A stretch of DNA of 64,000 nucleotides from Palaemon carinicauda (taxonomy: Eukaryota; Arthropoda; Malacostraca; Decapoda; Palaemonidae), in contig NC_090730.1 in assembly GCF_036898095.1 (NCBI RefSeq), positions 32,824,761 to 32,888,760 of the forward strand, in the 5' to 3' direction. Position numbers and translations under genes: made by a program. The notes under the pieces were generated by a model. It had not been told where the DNA came from. It did no database searches and saw only the letters and a program-made list of their open reading frames with translations. Positions 34,405-47,582 of the stretch are shown here, piece by piece (the first letter of the stretch is position 1; every line of letters starts with the position of its first letter).

Positions 34405-35990
34405 TAGTTGTTCGCTATGAACTTGTTGAGGGGGGATAAGTCTAGAATGAGGTGCTTACCCCAGATGTTGGAGGAAATCAGCCTCCGGGGTTCGTGTCTC
34501 ACTGTGGCACTTGAGAACACGAATTCACGACAGGCTCTCCGAGCCTTCATGAAGCTGTATAAGTCCTTGACTACAGTCGCCAGATGCGTCTTGGCGAGCA
34601 CCATGTAGTGGTCGGGGACTCTAGTGTCACCGGCCATGACGTCAAGCTGGACCTGGAGGGACATGGATGCGGCAAGCCTTTCTTTCGTATCTTGTTCCCG
34701 ACGAAGGAGATGGTCATTAAGTTTCGGGAGGTCTTCGGTAAACTGACGTCCAGCAACGTCAGGATCTAGTTTTCCCACCACGAAGGTATGTTGGACATCC
34801 TTCCAGTGTCGAGCATCGGGGGGAGTGACCAGGGAGAAGGGTCTGCATTCCTCCAGTGCAGGGCAAGGTTTCCCTTCTTCCACTGCCCTGTGTACCGCTG
34901 CGAAGGCCTTTTCCATGAAGGGGAGGATCGCATCATCAGGTGCGACGTAGGTAGGGTGCTTCTTGCTCAACGCCGGAAGCTTTGAGCAGGTAAAACCCCT
35001 ACTTTTAAGGGTGTTGGCCATCATAGCCTGGGCCTTCGGGAGATCGAACACTATCACCTCCTTAGGTTCGGTCTCTTCTTTAGAGGCAGGTTCGGATCGA
35101 AGCCGGACGTAACAGTCCGGGTAAGCCTCAAAACTTGGGAAGAACTCCACTTCTTCCAGGACAACCGAGCCGACCTTCTCACTGATGAAGATCCTGCCCG
35201 TTGCGATCGGCATATGCTCGGCATACCTCCAGGGGTTGGCATGCGAGCATGCAGGGAGGTCCTTAACCGAAATCCTTTTCGGCTCCTTGGAACTTCCCAT
35301 GGTCCTAATGTATTCGTGTGTCTCACGAAGTTTCTTGTCCATGATGGCTTCGAGCATCCGAAACATCTCCTGGGCGCTGGCTGGGATGGGGTCCGGGGTG
35401 GCGGAGGTAGACGGGAGTGATACTTCCGTCGGTGTAGGAGTTGGGGTGGTGGTGGAAGGCGGAGCGACCTCTCGCTCCGACCCAGCGTATTCCACTTGGT
35501 CCTACTCATAGTCCAATTCTTCGGCCATGAGGTTCCTCTCCGTTGTCTCCGACACTTCCGACATACGCTCCGCGTTGTCGGTATCCAGGCGACACTCGTG
35601 CATGGACTGAGCCATGACAACATCGGGTTCCACCGTGATCTGGACGGTGGGGATCTGATCCTTGGGGACCACCGAGTCTGGGGATGCCTTTGGGAACAGT
35701 AAGGCCCTCAAGTCTTCAGTGGCAAGGTATGGTCCAGTGGCGTTCTTCTGGAAGCCACGCACCCATTTGCGTAGCTTCTCTCGAGAAGCGTCCCTAACCT
35801 CCACTGAGGGAGGATTATTGAACGCCTCGACCAGGCGTTCCTGGCAGACCATACAGTTCAGTGGGTCCCAGAACTTCAGATCACCTTTTTTGTTTGCACA
35901 AGGGCGTGAGTCCTACACGCCGTGTGCCCATAAAAGTGCGGGCGCTTCACTCCACAGAAGCCATGGTCGCACTTCACGTACTCCTCCTGT
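34405..35990 (-). pseudogene. DIRS-A gag, fused to RT by deletion
   Basis: A Cys/His-rich start (35990-35850, GHTACRTHA and WDP-NCMVC) leads into WVRGFQKN, a Pro/Thr-rich linker, and a core with NPWRYAEHMP, FPSFEAYPDCYVRL and LSKKHPTYVAP. TAG at 35502 interrupts it. At about 34460 the gag tail runs directly into the RT motif LILDLSPLNKFI. In DIRS-C roughly 0.7 kb separates the matching points, so A has lost the gag end and RT start. The gag probably packages the RNA; no function is proven. Confidence 0.85.
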
Positions 35991-38323
35991 AAGAGAAAGA
36001 GGACGTGAGTATGGGGGAGTCATAAGGATGACTTCTATTTTAAGGTTAAGTATTAAATGATTAATCTTTAACCTAATATTAAGTGGTAGAAACACTGTGA
36101 CGTTCAGAGAGTGGGCGGAAAAGAAGGAGATAGACACATCCTCCGTGTAACCCGCCCGGTCAGTTACCGTAACCTTATCTATAGGCAATTTGTTGTGACC
36201 GAGGACACAGGGCAGAATTCAACATAGCATGCCGTGAAGGCAGTGGGAATTCTAGTGGGGATTGCCAAGGATATAGAACTGGGACTGAGGCCACTCAGAC
36301 CCTAGGATTGGGAACGTAGAAGATCCCATAGGGTAACGGTTTCCGGTAACCGGCCGTGCTAAGATACACGTAGCATGCTGGAAATCTGTGATATGCAAGA
36401 AGACAGCATGGTTACTAATGGAACGGTAAGGCAATACCTATCCATTATGTAATCAAACCATCTGGTTGCGATGTAGGGCTATCAACATCAGATGATAGCT
36501 AGTAGAAGGGGGTGCAAGTCGCCTTGACGCCTCCGGAAGGCTCCGGCAGACCGCCGGCACGCCGGAGGCCGCTCCAGCAGAGTTTCTGGCATTAGGGAAG
36601 ACAATATAGAAGTCAAGAGTAATACCAGGGTGGCGTCCGCCAGCACAGCGGCGGCACGCCAGCGGGGAGCGGCGGCTACGGCAGCCGGAGGTTGCCGGCT
36701 TGGTGACAGGAACAAGGATGGTTATAGCAGAACCGGACTGCCGGAAGCGGATGCCGGCACTCCGGGGGCCGGCCGGTGGACGGACGACTGAAGCTATGAG
36801 GAAAGAGGGAAGGCCATCGGCTAGGCACCGGCGGCAGGCGGCAGTCCCCCGGCACACGGAGGACTGGCGGCCCAGAGGGCAAGGGATAAGTCACCTAGGT
36901 AGGAGGTGGGTATCACCGACAGTGGAGGCGGCAAGGGACCGGCACCAGGATAGTGAAAGAGACAGAAGGAGGGATGTAGGGGTCCGGCCACGGACCCCTA
37001 GACATCCCACCTGAGTGGGTGTACCCATGATAGAGGCTAGCCCTATCACCCAGAAGCAGGGGCCGCAGAGGACCGGGAGCTAAGGGAGCCCAAGGGAGGG
37101 CAAGGAACACCCAAGAGGGGGGGAGAACCCCTGCAGACAGAACGCATCCAGTGGCTAACCCCATAGGACACTATGAAGGGTATATGTACCAGAGCGGACT
37201 GCACACAGGAGCTCAAGGTAGCCCTATCACTCCACCCTAAGGAGGAGTTGTAGGACAGGGGACAGATGGGTATAGACTAACCTAAGTATAGGCTAGGCCA
37301 AACAAGAGATAGGTGGGGAGGGGAGAAGAGAAGGGTCTTCTGTGGAGGAGGTTCTGTACCAGAGCGGCCACCGAGGAAGGGAGGACACTCCCTAGCCTAT
37401 GGTAAGGCAGCCTGTCTGAAACGGTGCATGGGTATCGTTTCAGCAAGGAACAGAGCTAACTCTCCCAAAACCTAACCTAGAGCAGGGAGGTTACACCCTG
37501 AACCAGGAAGGATGGAAGACATATCGCTATTGCAGGGAAGGTCGGAGACCTAGCCCCAGCAATAGAGGACGGACTAGCCGTTCCTCATTCTCGGACGCCA
37601 CCTTAAGGGGGGATCATTCCCTTAGGGGGGGACAGAGAAGCGATATATACTCTGATAAGAGCCTGATCCCCTTACGTGGTAGGGGGAGCAAGGCTGCACA
37701 GAGGGGATGCCCTAAGGCAGGGGATGAAGGAAGCATATAGGGGTCCTACTTGTAGGTTAGGTTAGAAAGGCACACTAACTAACCTATCCCCTATGTGGTC
37801 CCTGAAGGCGAAAACACTTGCATCACAGTCAACAGTATTGTAAAATAATGCCACTATCTTCATAAATAAACCTAGGATCACTGATAAATATCATGCATGA
37901 ACACTGATATAGGCGCTCTGGCCTAGGGGCTAGACTAGCCAACTGGTATGGGGTCAGTTGATGACCGATAATAAAGCGTCAAAACACGATATAAAAGTTC
38001 CTAGCTATGAAGACTAAATAACTAATAGTATCGATTAGTTAATGAGGCCGGAAAAAGCTGTTGAGGCTATCTAAATAAGGCATGCAAAACAACAGCGACG
38101 CCATAAAATGGCCGGTCCGGTCGAGGCACAGCTCTGCCACAAAACATCAAATATCTCGAAAAGTAAAAGTTACTTTACGGTCAGAGCTTATTTAAACAAT
38201 ACTGGAACCTTGTACTCAACTTTCCAGAAGAAGGCGAGGCCGAGGGTAGAGACATGGCTAAGATGCAAGTCGATAAAGATCACACAGGGAAAAGTCCGAC
38301 TAGTAAGGCAAGCTACTAATCGA
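35991..38323 (-). other. DIRS-A 5' region, non-coding, partly GC-rich
   Basis: Between gag and the left ITR. 36500-37200 is rich in CCGGC and GCCGG words, unlike the AT-rich surroundings. The corresponding part of DIRS-C (54480-55300) shows the same bias. No ORF on the element's strand looks coding. Confidence 0.6.
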
Positions 38324-38679
38324 AGGATGAGGACGGACGTGACGTCATTTAGCAATGGCGCCCGTTTGTTTACGTCTCGAGTACCAAAAGTAGCCACGGA
38401 CGAGATTAGCTGTGGAACAGCTCCCCAGCTATTCTCCGTCCCTCCATATCAAAGTGTTAACTCTGTATAGGGTGCAGATAGCTATGTGGCGCGTTAATAC
38501 ATGCGTCCCCTGTTGATATACGATGTCTTAAAGGGAAACCTTTAGGATACTCGCTCCAGAAGTTAGAATTCTGTGATAAACTGTGGTTAAATTCTCTGGG
38601 AATATCTTAGTACTTATATACCCAAGGAAGCTACCAAAAAGGAACCTTCCATCAGGACGCCATGGCTTGAGCCCAAAAA
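38324..38679. repeat. DIRS-A inverted terminal repeat (left end of the element)
   Basis: Inverted match to 30609-30975. It ends with GGCTTGAGCCCAAAAA, exactly as the second half of the ICR predicts. TATATAT then separates it from DIRS-B. Confidence 0.9.
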
Positions 38680-38685
38680 TATATA

Positions 38686-38983
38686 TTTCTGGGTCAACCT
38701 GTGACGGCCGGCGAAAAAGTCCTTCTTTGTACTTTTTCTGATATAAATCTTCCAAATATACCAGAGAAAATTAAAAGCATGGAATGCAGAGGTTACAACC
38801 CTCGCGCGAGCACCTTGTTGGTGTCGTATATCTAACAAGGGCGTTTGTAAAACACTATTCACAGGCTGTCTTCCATTTAGATAATCCCTTCATCAAAGGG
38901 GGAGGGCCGTGACAGGCCCTAGAGAATACAGTTGGGTTACCCTACCGACACCTACCACTCGCGCTCACCAGGTCATCCTTCTG
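38686..38983. repeat. DIRS-B left inverted terminal repeat
   Basis: From TTTCTGGGTCAACCTGTGAC to GGTCATCCTTCTG; inverted match to 45785-46070. Confidence 0.92.
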
Positions 38984-40046
38984 TTTTGGACTTGCCCGCT
39001 AAGTTGATAAGTGTTTTGCCCAGTGTTTTTCGAAGTGATTGTCGTTAATTCAACATGACTGACGTTGATACTTCACCCTTACCAATGTTAAGTACCATAG
39101 TTTGTTTTGGCAGCTTTTGTCAGTACCGGGCATTTGTTCTGTTTCCAATATGGTGGTTTTTAGTTTTGTAAGCGATTGTCCTGCCGAGGTATCGGCAGCC
39201 ATTTTGGGTTATGTTCGCTTCGGTAAATATTCTAGTTAATTTTGCCCATCTGGTACTCTGTCATCTAGGTTATATCACTTACGTTTTATGGCCTTTTAGT
39301 GTTATCATTAATTTTTACTATGGTATTTATTTGCTTGCAAGTCCAATTTGGACCTACGAAGAATAGCGATTTAAAGAATAGCGAATTAAAGTTTAGCGAT
39401 TTAGTCTGTTAGTTTGTACTCGCCTCAGAGGCTTCGATTTAGACTATATCCTTGTTTATTTGTTACGTTGTCGTTATTCTTCGTTCTTGGTTATTACAAT
39501 TACTAAGAAAAGCAATCAATTTTATTAATGTTCTTGTTTTATTGTGTGATGTTAGTTTTTTATTATGTAACCTTGAGAGCGAAAACAGAGACTGCTCGTT
39601 CCCTGTTCTACAGATATGAGTTATCCCTTCTCTCGTTTTCTTTGTTAGCTCGAGTAAGAGAGGTGAATTTCCCGTTCTCCGTTTTTATACGATCACGAGT
39701 TATTCAGGCCTCCTCTTAGTATCAGAGTTGATGATAGTACGTTTAATATTATAAACGTTTTATTGATGTGGTTACTGTTAATATAGCTAACACTATTAAT
39801 AGGTATGTTAGTGTATGAGTCATTAATTGGGGTCGTTTTATACCGACACCCTTAGCTCTGCCTTGAGTTATGCTTAGCTCCGCCTTGAGTTATGCTCCGC
39901 TATATGGATACTCATTGGGTGAGAACTAGTTAACGTTCAAGAGCAGATTTTTGGAGTGCAACGGTGAAATCCGGCACTCGGACTCCGGCTGAAGCCTTTT
40001 ACACACGAACCTTTGTCATGTTTGATCATAATTACACCGTTACGGC

Positions 40047-40600
40047 CGGCTTCACGGGAGATAACACAATCATTCATTGAGGTTAATGTTATCGTACCGG
40101 GAACGGTCACGATATCACGGTGACGGGCCTTTGCTACCGGATCTCCGGTACAAACAGAGATCAAGCAGACGGCCAGAACCGGAGTTAACAATGTGATACC
40201 GATGAAGACTTCACAGTTTCATTATTACGGTCCCTTTTTCATCGAATCTCCGGCTTCACTGGAGATAACACAAACATTCAGTATTAGAGAATGTTATCGT
40301 ACCGATGAGGATCACGTTTTCACAATGACGGACCTTTGTCACTAGTTCTCCGTTACAAACAGAGATCAATCAGACGATCAGAATCAGGGTATGAACCCTT
40401 TTTCATAAATAATCACAATATCGTTATTACGATCCTTTTCATCGAATATCCGGCTTAACCGGATATCGTACAGGCGATCAGCATTGAGGTTAATATTAGT
40501 TTTCCTCTGGTGTTCACGTTGTCACTATGACGGACCTTTGTACCGGGGATTGTTACCGGAGCTCCGGTACAGACAGAGATCACTCAGACCACGGGTGGCC
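40047..40600. repeat. About 202-bp tandem repeat, three diverged units (DIRS-B)
   Basis: Units start with CGGCTTCACGGGAGATA (40047), CGGCTTCACTGGAGATA (40251) and CGGCTTAACCGGATATC (40451). Each holds a GTTATCGTACCG-like word, GACGG-CCTTTG and ACAGAGATCA-(G/T)CAGAC. CCGG words are frequent. Confidence 0.8.
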
Positions 40601-40739
40601 AATCTCTTGTTTTTGCTGTAAAGGAAAGGATTTAACATGAATACAAAGTAAACTGTACTTACTTTAATGACACTTTGAATTTGCGTTGGTAATATTCATT
40701 AGTTATTCTTGAAAGTCCAAATAAAAATATATGAACATA

Positions 40740-41103
40740 ACTATGCCTATATTTATGCAGATATTTAATTCTAACTATGTATAAATATGGATAAATATCC
40801 ATACAACATCGTGTTCAAATAGAAATAAATTGATTATGACTATATTTATGCATTTTCAATTCTAACTATGCCTAAATATGAATAAATATCCATACAACAT
40901 AGTGTTCAAATAGAAATAAATTGATTGTGCCTATATTTGTGCATATTCAATTCTAACTATACCTAAATATGAATAAATATTCATACAACATCGTGTTCAA
41001 ATAGAAATAAATTGATTATGCCTATATTTATGCATATTCAATTCTAACTATGCCTAAATATGAATAAATATCCATACAACATAGTGTTCAAATAGAAATA
41101 AGT
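40740..41103. repeat. Roughly 100-bp tandem repeat, four units (DIRS-B)
   Basis: Repeated block with CCTATATTTATGCA, TTCAATTCTAACTATGCCTA, AATATCCATACAACAT and GTTCAAATAGAAATAA. The units are very similar, so the array is younger than the rest of the element or is kept uniform. Confidence 0.85.
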
Positions 41104-42639
41104 TTCCACTCAGTACTGGGAACCAAACGTTGGCCCCTTCTAATGAAGGGCCGGGTCGAGACTAACCATGCCATGAGAGGCTATCTACTGTTCCTTGAAA
41201 CTCTGGTCAGTGAACAGATGAATCAATAGAATACTAATAGCCAGTAAATAATGTTAGACCCGGTTCTGAACGTCTGAGTCAGGGGTGGCCAACCTGTGGC
41301 GGATGCGCCAACAGTGTCACATTTCATGAATACAAGTGTCGAACTATACCCCAAAAGATAGTACATTAAATGATTTTTCTTTAAAATTGATTTTTATGAG
41401 TTATACAGCTGATCCCAGCCTGTGAATAGGATCACTAACCAAAGTTCAAGGAACATCCAGACTTATGTCCCCTTTCTTTTACAGAAGGTTCGCCTACATG
41501 GTTCCCGTCAGGATGATGATGAATCTCTCTGGCCTGCAAGAGAGGCTCTCCGCCCTTGGTTATCAAGGTTGGGAAGAAATGCTCCATCTGAGGTCCCTAT
41601 CTCCTCAGAGTGTCCTCTCTAAGGTTGGACGACGACCCCATGGACGGGCAGGTAGGTGGGGATGAATTTTGAGCCTTCAGCTTTGCAATTACCTACGTCA
41701 CCGACCTAGGACCCTTAATGGATCCTGATGTTCATGGTACCCTGCATAAACCGTGACTGCTAAAAGCAACACATTCTAGGGAAAACCAAGGGGCTATGAC
41801 GGAGCTCAAAAGTATGGTAGTGAGTCGGATCCGTTCAGGAACTCAGAAGTTTCCCCCTACAGCCCCAGGCATATCGAAGTATCCTCCTTCGATAAAAACA
41901 ACGCATAGAGATTTGCCTTACATGTTCCATATATAGATGGTACCATAAATCTGGATGGCATAGACTTCCTCCCTCTGGGGGACCTAGAATTTACTCCCAG
42001 GTACTAGAATTCCCGTTCAACGGATTCGTTCGATTGAAAGAGATTGCCTTGGTTAGGTTAAACAAGGTACCGAAGGTAACAGTATTATTTCCTAAAGGGC
42101 AGGCCCGATCTGTCTGGACCAGGATGTTGTCAGTCTGGGGGGTACGATAATTCCAAGATCTGCCCTTCCAATTCGACCTACACGTTTGATGGTCTGATCG
42201 GGTTAGTTGTGGGAAATACGTTCTGTCTGAGGCCTCTATCAGACAGGAATCGATAGTCGGTTACCCACTCGTCATCACAGCCTCCCTCTGATTCGACGTC
42301 TATGCATCCAAATCCCCCTCATCAGGTGGTCTACCTCACTGATTCTCCAGGTACACAGCCCAACCCCGTTGGGATGTTTTACCTGCATACAGCCCTAGAT
42401 CCGAACCCTCAGGCTCCTCTCGTGGACACCAGAGAGGAAGCTACAGGAGTAGAAGACAGTCTCGCCATCGAGACGGACCTAGAAAAAAGGGGGCTCGGAG
42501 AAGGAAAGTACCTAGATTCACCCCCTCACAACACGGTGGTCCCGGTAGGGGGTAGACTTTACCACTTTTGAGACCATTGGACCTTCGGTCTGTGGGCTCA
42601 TAGCATAATCTCTAAAGGTTTGAGGTGAAAATGGCCACA

Positions 42640-43400
42640 AGGTCCTCCTCCTCCACCAGTGACCTTCTCCCAGAAATCCACTCCCATCCTGGAAGAGTAC
42701 ACCACAGGGTTACTCAAGAAGAAGCAATCAAACGGGATCGATCACTGAAGTTCCAAAGCCACCTGTTCACAATTCCGAAGAAAGGCTTGACGGCATTGAG
42801 AGTGGACCTGGACTTGTCAAGCTAAACTCTTACATTCTCTGCGACAAGTTCCGGATGTTGACTATCTCTCAGGTACGGACCTTACTTCCCCGTAGGACCG
42901 TCACCACCTCTGTCGATCTTACCGACGACTATTATCTTGCGCCTTTAGCTCGAAACTTCTCTTCTTATCTGGGTTTCCGCCTAAGCAGGAAAGCCTTTGT
43001 GTTCAAGACATGCCCTTTGGCCTCAACATTGATCCCAGGATATTCACGAAACTGGGAGAGAGAGTGTTAGAACAACTCAGGAACCAAGAGATACAGATCA
43101 TTGCTTATCTGGCCGGTTGGCTCATTTGGGCCCGGCCGGTCATAGAAGGCAACAGAGCTACGAAGGAATTATTTCAATTTCTCGACAACCTGTGATTTCG
43201 AAAGGTCCCACTGCGAAGCACACGTTGTCTCTTCCTACCAAAAGGTAAGAGGAATAGTTTCCAAGATCAAAAAATTTTCTCAAACACAAACAGGTGTCCG
43301 AAGAGCCTTAGAAAGTATCCTCGGACTTTTCCAATTCACTTCAGTAACAGATCTAATAAAAGCCAAACTCAAAGACATCAATCGAGTTTGGAGAAAGAGA
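42640..43400 (+). pseudogene. DIRS-B reverse transcriptase remnant
   Basis: Pieces in several frames: PILEEYTTGLL (~42690), TTSVDLTDDYYLAP and SSYLGFRLSRK (~42910), MPFGLNIDPRIFTKL (43010) and IIAYLAGWLIW (~43095). The last is the catalytic box with YLAG instead of YLDD, so both metal-binding Asp are gone. Several frameshifts. Confidence 0.85.
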
Positions 43401-43421
43401 GCTACAGTACCTATAAGAGAC

Positions 43422-44189
43422 ATGGTCTCGAAGATCCCCTCTGTCTTGAAAATGAGACTACGCCCATGGTCTGAACCGAAGGACCTCTCCAAATCGGTTC
43501 CTCTACAATTCTCACCTCCACAAGTGACATTCCATACAGCCGCGTCTCTAAGTGGATGGGGGGGATTACTCCGAACATCAGATGTTTCAGGTTCTTGGTC
43601 ACTCTCCATGAAACAGTCCCATATCATTGTTCTCAAAGCCATGGCAGTGTTCTTGACCCTGAAGAGAGACTCTCCTCCGAGGTCGACCCACATCAGAGTA
43701 GTGTCAGACAGCACAGACGCAGTACACTACGTCAACAGGGGAGGATCCAAGTCACCCAACCTGAATCAGATCCTGGTCACTATCTTCGCCTGGGCAACAG
43801 AAGAGAACTGGTTCCTGTCAGCACCTCACCTAGCGGGAGGCCAGAATGTGAGAGCGGACTCACTATCCAGGACGGATCCACTGGAGTCAGAATGGTCTCT
43901 AGACATAATTTCATTCCGGTGGATACTCAGGCTCGTTCCAGGCCTCCAGGTAGATCTATTCGCAACTCAGATGAATCACTAACTTCCTTGTTATGTGACC
44001 CCAACCCTGGACCCTCGGGCTTATGCCATGGACGCATTACCCCGGGATTGGAACCATTAGAAGAAGATTTCCCTATCTCCCCCAGGGAATCTTCTAAAAA
44101 CTTTTACACAAACTACGCTCCTTCCGGGGCGCAGTGGCTTTAGTACCACCTCACTGGCCAAGAACAGTTGGTTTCCTCTCCTCCTCGAG
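43422..44189 (+). pseudogene. DIRS-B RNase H and methyltransferase-like remnant
   Basis: The 186-codon frame 43422-43982 shows the RNase H start as FHTAASLSGWGG, where the usual D-A-S is lost, then VLKAMAVFLTLK, VVSDSTDAVHYVN and NVRADSLSRTD, and then LQVDLFATQMNH of the downstream domain. TPTLDPRAYAMDALP-DWN continues past a stop. Confidence 0.85.
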
Positions 44190-45258
44190 TTGAAACTCAG
44201 TCCCATCCGGATCCCGTTCCTCAAACTGACCCGAGTATCCAAACTCACTGTGTCAGATTACTCAAGGATAGCCAAAACTCTAACTTTGTGGACTACAGGA
44301 AGTTGGCAGCTCGTAGAGATGCGAACATTGAACCGGAAACGATCTCTTCATCGAATGGGACAAAAAGGGACTCGACAATTCGCCAATATGATTCGGCCGT
44401 TAACAACTAGTAGGTCCCCTAAGAGTGCAGACCATACTCGTATGTCCCCGCATTTAGCCATCTCTTTCTTGAGGTTCCTATTTGACAAAGGCCTAACAGT
44501 TAGCACTTTAACCACCATCAAGTCAGCTTTGAAGAAGATCTACCTTGTTGGGTTCAACATTAATCTAGCTGATTCCTATTTCTCATCAACCCCAAAAACA
44601 TGTGCTAGGCTTCGACCTTCGGTTCGGCCACAAAAGGACTCTTGGTCTCTGAACGGTGTTCTCAAACTTGCGATGGACACGGACAATGAATCCTGCTCTT
44701 ATATCACTCTTCTTAGGAAGACTTTATTTCTAACGGCTATGGCCTCAGGTGATGGAACATCAAAACTAGCAGCTCTCACGAAACCCGGAAAACATAGATT
44801 TCCTCCCTTCAGCCGAAGTACTCCTTTTCCAGACAAAGCTTCCCTAGCTAAAAAATGAGGATCCGCAAAATAGGTGCTCCTCTCGGAAGATTATTCTTCA
44901 TCCCCAGGATTTTTCTCCGTGTACAGTCACACTCTCAAGCCCCTTTTTAGCTAGAACTGCCACCCGCTCGTCTGGCCCCTTGGTTATCAGGGAACAAGGA
45001 GGTACTATTTCCATTCACGGTATCAGGCAACAAATCCTCTACTTCATTAAACATACTAATCCGGAATCATTTCCCCAGGCTCATGATATACGGACAGTAG
45101 ATGCCTCCAACAATGACTTCCAGAACAGGGACTTTGATGATTTTAAAAAATATATGGGTTGGAAATCCCCTATGGTTGTCAAACGCCAATATCTAAAGAT
45201 CTTACAGGCCCTTAAATACCCGACGGTGGCAGAGGGGAGCCTTATCTCTCCCCATTAA
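44190..45258 (+). pseudogene. DIRS-B tyrosine recombinase remnant
   Basis: 44190-44858 (222 codons) and 44980-45258 (92 codons) are two halves of one gene. The N-terminal helices include TRQFANMIRPL. The motif usually SGARVSEL reads SGDGTSKLAAL, so the first catalytic Arg is gone. H-x-x-R survives as HDIRTVDAS, and the Tyr in KRQYLK. A stop and shift near 44860-44980 separates the halves. Not functional. Confidence 0.85.
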
Positions 45259-45631
45259 TCTCCTCTTCTTCCTTTCTTCCATCTCTTCTCTTCTCCCTCC
45301 TACCCGCCACTCACACCACGTCGCCGCTCTCCTTGGTAGTTCGTTAGCCCTATGATATTTGCCATGTTTAATTCCTATGGTTTAACTGTTATTGTAGTTA
45401 CTGTTCCTTTAATGTTTAGATATACTTAGACATGTAAGGTTTGATGCCTTTTGCGATTCGACACTCAGTTGGTTCCTTGTCGTCATTATTATTTAACCTT
45501 ACGTTCCCTATGTCATTTGGCTGGTTGGTAATTGGACGATTACTTTATTATATCATAGTATTGTCGTACATGGTGATTGTATTCTCCTCATTATGTTATT
45601 AATTTATTGGGCTTGGAAGGCATTCTCTGGT
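45259..45631 (+). other. DIRS-B sequence between recombinase gene and ICR
   Basis: T-rich non-coding 3' part of the element. Nothing recognised. Confidence 0.5.
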
Positions 45632-45726
45632 ACTTTTTCGCCGGCCGTCACAGGTCGACCCAGAAAAGGGATTTTGACGAAGGAAAAATCTATTTCTGGG
45701 GAGAGACCTGTGACGCCCGGCGAAAC
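45632..45726. repeat. DIRS-B internal complementary region (ICR)
   Basis: First half CTTTTTCGCCGGCCGTCACA... is the reverse complement of the left end at 38686. The second half, from GGGATTTTGACGAAGG on, is the reverse complement of the right end at 46111. They join at CCCAGAAAAGGGATTTTG. Confidence 0.93.
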
Positions 45727-45784
45727 CCTTCCCGATTATTTTTGTTCGGACCCACCCTTTTCCTTGCCAAGCCATATGTTCTTG

Positions 45785-46642
<858 letters not shown>

Positions 46643-46708
46643 AATTCCTAATTTGCATTTAAGCAGATAAAGTAGTTTTGGGTGGGGTCATTAAGATAGA
46701 AGGGTGGG

Positions 46709-46803
46709 TCCATCAGGACGACATGGCTATTTCACCCAAAAATAGATTTTTCGCTTTGCTCAAAATCCGTTTTTTGGGCTCGGCCATGTCATCCTGATGG
46801 AAG
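46709..46803. repeat. DIRS-C internal complementary region (ICR)
   Basis: TCCATCAGGACGACATGGCT... to ...GGCCATGTCATCCTGATGGAA. The first half complements the 46309 end. The second half predicts an opposite end of the type GGCCGAGCCCAAAAAA, which the actual 56224 end does not have. Confidence 0.9.
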
Positions 46804-47582
46804 CTTACCAGAGAATTAACTTGAAAGTACTATATCTGTGGGTTTGTATAAGTGCCTTTACTTTGAATGAGTTCCTTATATGGTCTCCTAGACCTTTATA
46901 TATGACATTACCGTTATTTGTCATATCCACCAAGCATGGAACTAGCTTAGGGGTTCCTGCCCCCTGCAGGGAAAATGTTGACTTTGACTATAAGGATTCA
47001 AAGTTTGTATCTCCATAAGGATGCAAGGGAAACTTTCTAGAGATTACCTATCCGTACTTTGAACATCGGTACCATCAAGGTGTCTATTTAAGGAAATAAA
47101 AAACTCTGGACTCTTTTATTGAATTACTGAGGTATAAAATAAGATGCAGATACATTTTTTCTCTTTATTTTCATAAGCAATAAATTAACAATGTGTCATG
47201 AGTAGGAATCTAACCTTGCACATATAAACATCATGGTTATATATATTTCTGACCTGTAAGGGAAGAATATACATATATGAATTCATTTTAAAAAGGCCAC
47301 TCAATGAATGTGAAGCTAAACTTGTCTAGTTTCACTCAGATGTTGGATATGCTTCAACACTGTGTTCAAATGTTCACACAGCACTGGTGTTATTGGTTAG
47401 ATTCTGCACCTGTATAGAACAGTCTATTAATCACCATAGTGATTTTCACTAGAAGGTATTAACACTAAAAGGTGTTAACGCCTATTCACCCGATACACTG
47501 TTGAGTCCCAAAACAGTCTACTGTTCATCGCAGCACTAGACGACAGGTTTTATGACACTACCTGCCGCTACCACAAAGTGTT
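46804..47582 (-). other. DIRS-C sequence between recombinase gene and ICR
   Basis: Non-coding 3' part. The short inverted words near 47440-47480 (TTTTCACTAGAAGG, ACACTAAAAGGTGTTAACG) are minor. Nothing else recognised. Confidence 0.5.

Larger units (their letters stand above)
30609..38679 (-). mobile_element. DIRS-A: full-length DIRS tyrosine-recombinase retrotransposon, decayed
   Basis: The inverted terminal repeats are 30609-30975 and 38324-38679. The ICR at 31055-31149 has halves complementary to the two ends. Minus-strand genes run gag (about 35990-34405), RT/RNase H/methyltransferase-like (34404-33000) and tyrosine recombinase (33000-31980). There is no target duplication, as expected for the class. 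The right end has lost about 20 bases compared with what the ICR predicts. RT keeps YLDD. Decay is mainly by stop codons, plus frameshifts before and within the recombinase. Confidence 0.9.
38984..42639 (+). other. DIRS-B 5' region and unrecognisable gag remains, with two tandem repeats
   Basis: By position it should hold the leader and gag. Short frames at 41422-41665 and 42302-42571 may be gag scraps, but I see no conserved gag motif. Two tandem arrays at 40047-40600 and 40740-41103 are listed separately. Confidence 0.5.

Noticed and set aside
33378..35504. Stop-codon reassignment or readthrough in DIRS-A, because one frame is broken by three TAG and one TGA.
   Set aside because: At two sites the related DIRS-C has a Lys or Trp codon one base away, so simple nonsense mutations explain them. 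A separate frameshift near 33005 also argues against a working frame.
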